Positions 61,657 to 64,000 of a stretch of 64,000 bases of DNA are shown here, piece by piece. The notes beneath the pieces are model-generated. The model had not been told where the DNA came from and made no database searches. It saw only the letters and a list, made by a program, of their open reading frames with translations. The stretch covers positions 1 through 64,000 of the forward strand of contig CAJUBJ010000005.1 of assembly GCA_910584655.1 (NCBI GenBank), in the 5' to 3' direction. The stretch comes from an uncultured Bacilli bacterium. GTDB taxonomy: Bacteria; Bacillota_I; Bacilli_A; RF39; UBA660. The translations under genes were made by a program, and so were the position numbers. The stretch's first letter is position 1. Each line of letters begins with the position of its first letter.

Positions 61657-63294
61657 ATGTGTAATATAAAAATTTTTAGTCTTGGTGGACTAGATGAAAT
61701 GGGTAAGAATTGTTATTGTGTAGAGATTGATAAAGATATTTTTGTTTTTGATTGTGGACTTAAGTATGCTAATGAAAATTTATATGGAATAGATTATATT
61801 ATTCCAGATTTTGAATATTTAATAAAAAATAAAAATCGTATTAAAGGTGTATTCTTAACTCATGGTCATTATGAAAATATGGGAGCAACTAAGGATTTGT
61901 TAAAAGAGATTCCAAGTATAAAAGCTTATGCAACAAAGTTTACAAAATATGTTTTAACTAATGATGGAATAGATGCATCTAGAATAGTAGAAATTACGCC
62001 TCACAAAAAGATTAACTTTGGTCCAGTAAGTATTTTCCCGATAAATGTTAATCATTCAGCACCAGATTCAGTTATGTTTGTTATTAATACTAAAGATGGA
62101 GCTATAGTTTATACAGGCGACTTTATTGTCGATCCTAAAATGATGAATAAATTTTCTATGGATTTAGGCAAAATAGCTTATATTGGTAAGCAAGGTGTTT
62201 TAGCTCTTTTATGTGAATCAGTTTTTTCTGAACGAATTGGACATACTTCTCCATCTCATAGGCTAACTTCATTCTTTAAAGATTCTATTAAACATCATGA
62301 AAATAGAATGATTTTCGCTGTTTTACCAACTCATATCTATACAATTCAAGAAATCTTCGATGCTGCAGCAAATACTCATCGTAAAATTGTAATTATGGGA
62401 AAGAATCTACAAAATATTATTAATTTTTCAAAAAAAGAAGGATATCTAAATTTTGCCGATAATACTCTTGGAGATTTATCTAACATTGATGATAAAGATT
62501 CAATATTATTAGTTCAAGATAGTAAAGAAAACCCATATGCTTCAATAAGCAAAATTATTAATGGTTATGATAAATTTATTAAACTAAAGAAAACTGACAC
62601 AGTAGTTTTTGCTGAACCCAAATATGATAGTAGTGAAAAAACATTAGTAAAAGTTGAAAATGATTTAGCTACAAATGGTTGTGATATTATAACTGTTCCT
62701 AAGGAAAAAACAATTTTACACCATGCATCATCTGAAGACTTAATGATTATGATAGATTTATTAAAGCCAAAATACTATATGCCAGTAAAAGGTGAATATC
62801 GTTATATGGTTAACAATGCCAATATAGCAGCAGAATTAAAAATGCCACGTGAAAATATTTTACTAAAGCAAAATGGTGATGTTGTTGAAATAAATAATGG
62901 TAAACTTAATCTAGAATGTTTTGACCATATAAAAGTCAATGATATTTTAATAGATGGTAATAGTACAGAAGATGTTGGTGAATTAGTTATTAAGGATCGT
63001 GAAATGTTATCTGAAAATGGTATTGTGTTAATTAGTGCTACAATAAGTAAAAAAGACAAAGTAATACTAGTTGGTCCAGAAGTAACTACAAGAGGATTTA
63101 TATATGTAAAAGATTCATCAGAAATGATAGAAGAAATAAAAAAAGTTTCACTTAACATTATTGAAAGAAATATTTCAGAAAATTATGTTGAATATAACAA
63201 AATAAAGAATGAAATAAGGGAAGAATTAGGCAAATATTTATATCATGAAACAGAATGTAAACCAATGATTATTGCTGTCGTTCAAGAAGTTTAA
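61657..63294 (+). CDS. RNase J-family protein with lost catalytic residues
   Basis: 545 residues with the full RNase J layout: MBL domain, beta-CASP insert (about 205-330), return of the MBL domain and a C-terminal domain. The metal motif, HGHxDH in active enzymes, reads H69-G-H71-Y-E73-N74. The conserved PVHGE is PVKGE (K378), and the HxSGH segment reads HHASSED. YTGDF and NHSAPDS are kept. By these losses it resembles RNase J2 (which also lost ligands and works as partner of J1) more than J1. It probably has a structural or regulatory role in RNA decay. GAAAAGAGATG precedes the ATG. Confidence 0.82.
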   Translation: MCNIKIFSLGGLDEMGKNCYCVEIDKDIFVFDCGLKYANENLYGIDYIIPDFEYLIKNKNRIKGVFLTHGHYENMGATKDLLKEIPSIKAYATKFTKYVLTNDGIDASRIVEITPHKKINFGPVSIFPINVNHSAPDSVMFVINTKDGAIVYTGDFIVDPKMMNKFSMDLGKIAYIGKQGVLALLCESVFSERIGHTSPSHRLTSFFKDSIKHHENRMIFAVLPTHIYTIQEIFDAAANTHRKIVIMGKNLQNIINFSKKEGYLNFADNTLGDLSNIDDKDSILLVQDSKENPYASISKIINGYDKFIKLKKTDTVVFAEPKYDSSEKTLVKVENDLATNGCDIITVPKEKTILHHASSEDLMIMIDLLKPKYYMPVKGEYRYMVNNANIAAELKMPRENILLKQNGDVVEINNGKLNLECFDHIKVNDILIDGNSTEDVGELVIKDREMLSENGIVLISATISKKDKVILVGPEVTTRGFIYVKDSSEMIEEIKKVSLNIIERNISENYVEYNKIKNEIREELGKYLYHETECKPMIIAVVQEV

Positions 63295-63312
63295 TTATAA
63301 ACTTCTTTTTTT
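63284..63312 (+). terminator. Terminator overlapping the RNase J-like stop
   Basis: AAGAAGTTTA (63284-63293) and TAAACTTCTT (63298-63307), 10-bp stem with an ATTA loop and T run; the stop codon is in the hairpin. Confidence 0.82.
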
Positions 63313-63357
63313 ACGTATAAATATGTTTAACAAACCTATACTAATACTGGTGATAAA

Positions 63358-63786
63358 ATGAATAAGGATACAGAACTTTTAAATTATATTTATCAAAATG
63401 CTAAAATGGGAATAATTGGCATAGATAATATAAAAAATGAAATAGAAAGTGAAGAACTTTTAGCAGTTATTCGTGAACAACAAAAAGATTATTATGAAAT
63501 TTGTAATCAAGCCACAAAAATGATGTTAGAAAATAATGAAGACATTAAAGATATTAGTAGTATTGCTAAACTTATGACATATTTTGATGCAAAACTAAAT
63601 ACATTTGATAATAAATCTAATACAAATATAGCTAAAATGATGATGAAAGGTAGCAATAAAGGCATTATAGAAATTCAAGAGAAATTAAACAATTATAAAG
63701 GAGCGGATAAAAAAGCCATTTCTCTAGCCAAAGACCTTCTTCGTATTGAAAAAAGAAACTTAGATAATTTAAAAAAATTTTTATAA
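63358..63786 (+). CDS. Hypothetical helical (ferritin-like?) protein
   Basis: 142 residues, all helical. LLNYIYQNAKMGIIGIDNI and IAKMMMKGSNKGIIEIQEKL recur in a family common in Clostridia and Bacilli, with a four-helix, ferritin-like plan; no function is established and no clear iron ligands are visible. CTGGTGATAAA precedes the ATG. Confidence 0.68.
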   Translation: MNKDTELLNYIYQNAKMGIIGIDNIKNEIESEELLAVIREQQKDYYEICNQATKMMLENNEDIKDISSIAKLMTYFDAKLNTFDNKSNTNIAKMMMKGSNKGIIEIQEKLNNYKGADKKAISLAKDLLRIEKRNLDNLKKFL

Positions 63787-63819
63787 AAAAACTTTAGAAT
63801 CCACATTCTAAAGTTTTTT
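63786..63819 (+). terminator. Strong terminator
   Basis: AAAAAACTTTAGAAT (63786-63800) and ATTCTAAAGTTTTTT (63805-63819), a perfect 15-bp stem with a CCAC loop. Confidence 0.87.
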
Positions 63820-63931
63820 GTTGAAAATCGTCTTTTATATTAACTTCATTAATGATATAATGTATATAATACAAAATGCAATACAAAAAATAATACATAA
63901 AGTAATATAGGATTAACATTGGAGGTTAAGT

Positions 63932-64000
63932 ATGAAGTTGAATAAAAAGTACACAGGATTATCAATCGTTGTTTGTTTAACTTTTGTTTTAATCTATTTT
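63932..64000 (+). CDS. Start of an exported or membrane protein (cut by window)
   Basis: 23 codons from ATG 63932 to the window end behind a perfect GGAGG site. The peptide has a Lys-rich start (MKLNKKYTG) and a hydrophobic stretch (LSIVVCLTFVLIYF), as in a signal peptide. Nothing more can be said about the product. Confidence 0.6.
   Translation, partial: MKLNKKYTGLSIVVCLTFVLIYF

Noticed and set aside
1..64000. Alternative genetic code with TGA as Trp
   Set aside because: Conserved genes (eno, gpmI, hsdR, pta, galE) read full length with TGG for Trp, and TGA is used as a stop in hsdM and the integrase.

Overview
This window is a very AT-rich, densely packed bacterial chromosome segment that uses the standard genetic code. 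Trp is TGG, TAA and TAG dominate as stops, and TGA is almost unused. Strong AGGAGG/AGGTGAT ribosome binding sites, TGnTATAAT promoters, an ER-type SipW signal peptidase with TasA-like partners, SpoVS, a SufB, Mn-type phosphoglycerate mutase (GpmI), a MgtE and an RNase J-family protein point to Bacillota. The most likely placement is a reduced, gut-type Bacilli lineage (RF39/Erysipelotrichales-like); this is inference from gene content only.

Layout. (1) 1-4260: an M23 peptidase, a cold-shock protein, a VanZ-like protein, a 43-residue membrane miniprotein, overlapping coaE-coaD, an MBL hydrolase and tRNA-Arg(CCU). (2) 4214-16918: a genomic island of about 12.7 kb inserted in the 3' half of that tRNA, bounded by 46-bp perfect direct repeats. 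It carries a type I restriction-modification operon (hsdR-hsdM-hsdS plus a DUF4238 gene), several unrecognised genes, two small excisionase-type HTH proteins and a tyrosine integrase next to the right repeat. At least two island genes look damaged (in-frame TAG; frameshift). (3) 16919-31860: an anchored DUF3298-like protein, a MacB-type ABC exporter, galE, a two-component system co-transcribed with acyltransferase-acyl-CoA ligase-acyltransferase genes, a CobW/ZNG1-type metallochaperone with a long His/Cys-rich insert, and gpmI. (4) 31861-45190: a surface protein with an NPNTSD sorting-like tail, mgtE, a PIG-L deacetylase with a YfhO-type membrane protein, a Cof-type HAD phosphatase, an RlmI-like methyltransferase, a PP2C phosphatase with DUF1292, two tandem divergent protein-kinase-like genes, and enolase.

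(5) 45191-54180: a six-gene surface-structure locus: a vWA adhesin, a giant SHIRT/InlB- and MBG-type protein, a TasA-like protein, SipW signal peptidase, a second TasA-like protein, and a small exported protein with an NPDTGD tail. This is the best candidate for an undescribed system: a SipW-processed fibre with a vWA tip-like component. (6) 54181-64000: spoVS, pta, sufB, ssb, an RNase J paralogue that has lost catalytic residues, a degenerate polysaccharide-deacetylase-like gene that may start at ATA, several unknowns, and the start of a gene cut by the window end.

Genes are mostly on the plus strand in short operons separated by A/T-flanked hairpin terminators, several of which begin inside the stop codon. 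No rRNA, CRISPR array, riboswitch or transposase was found.
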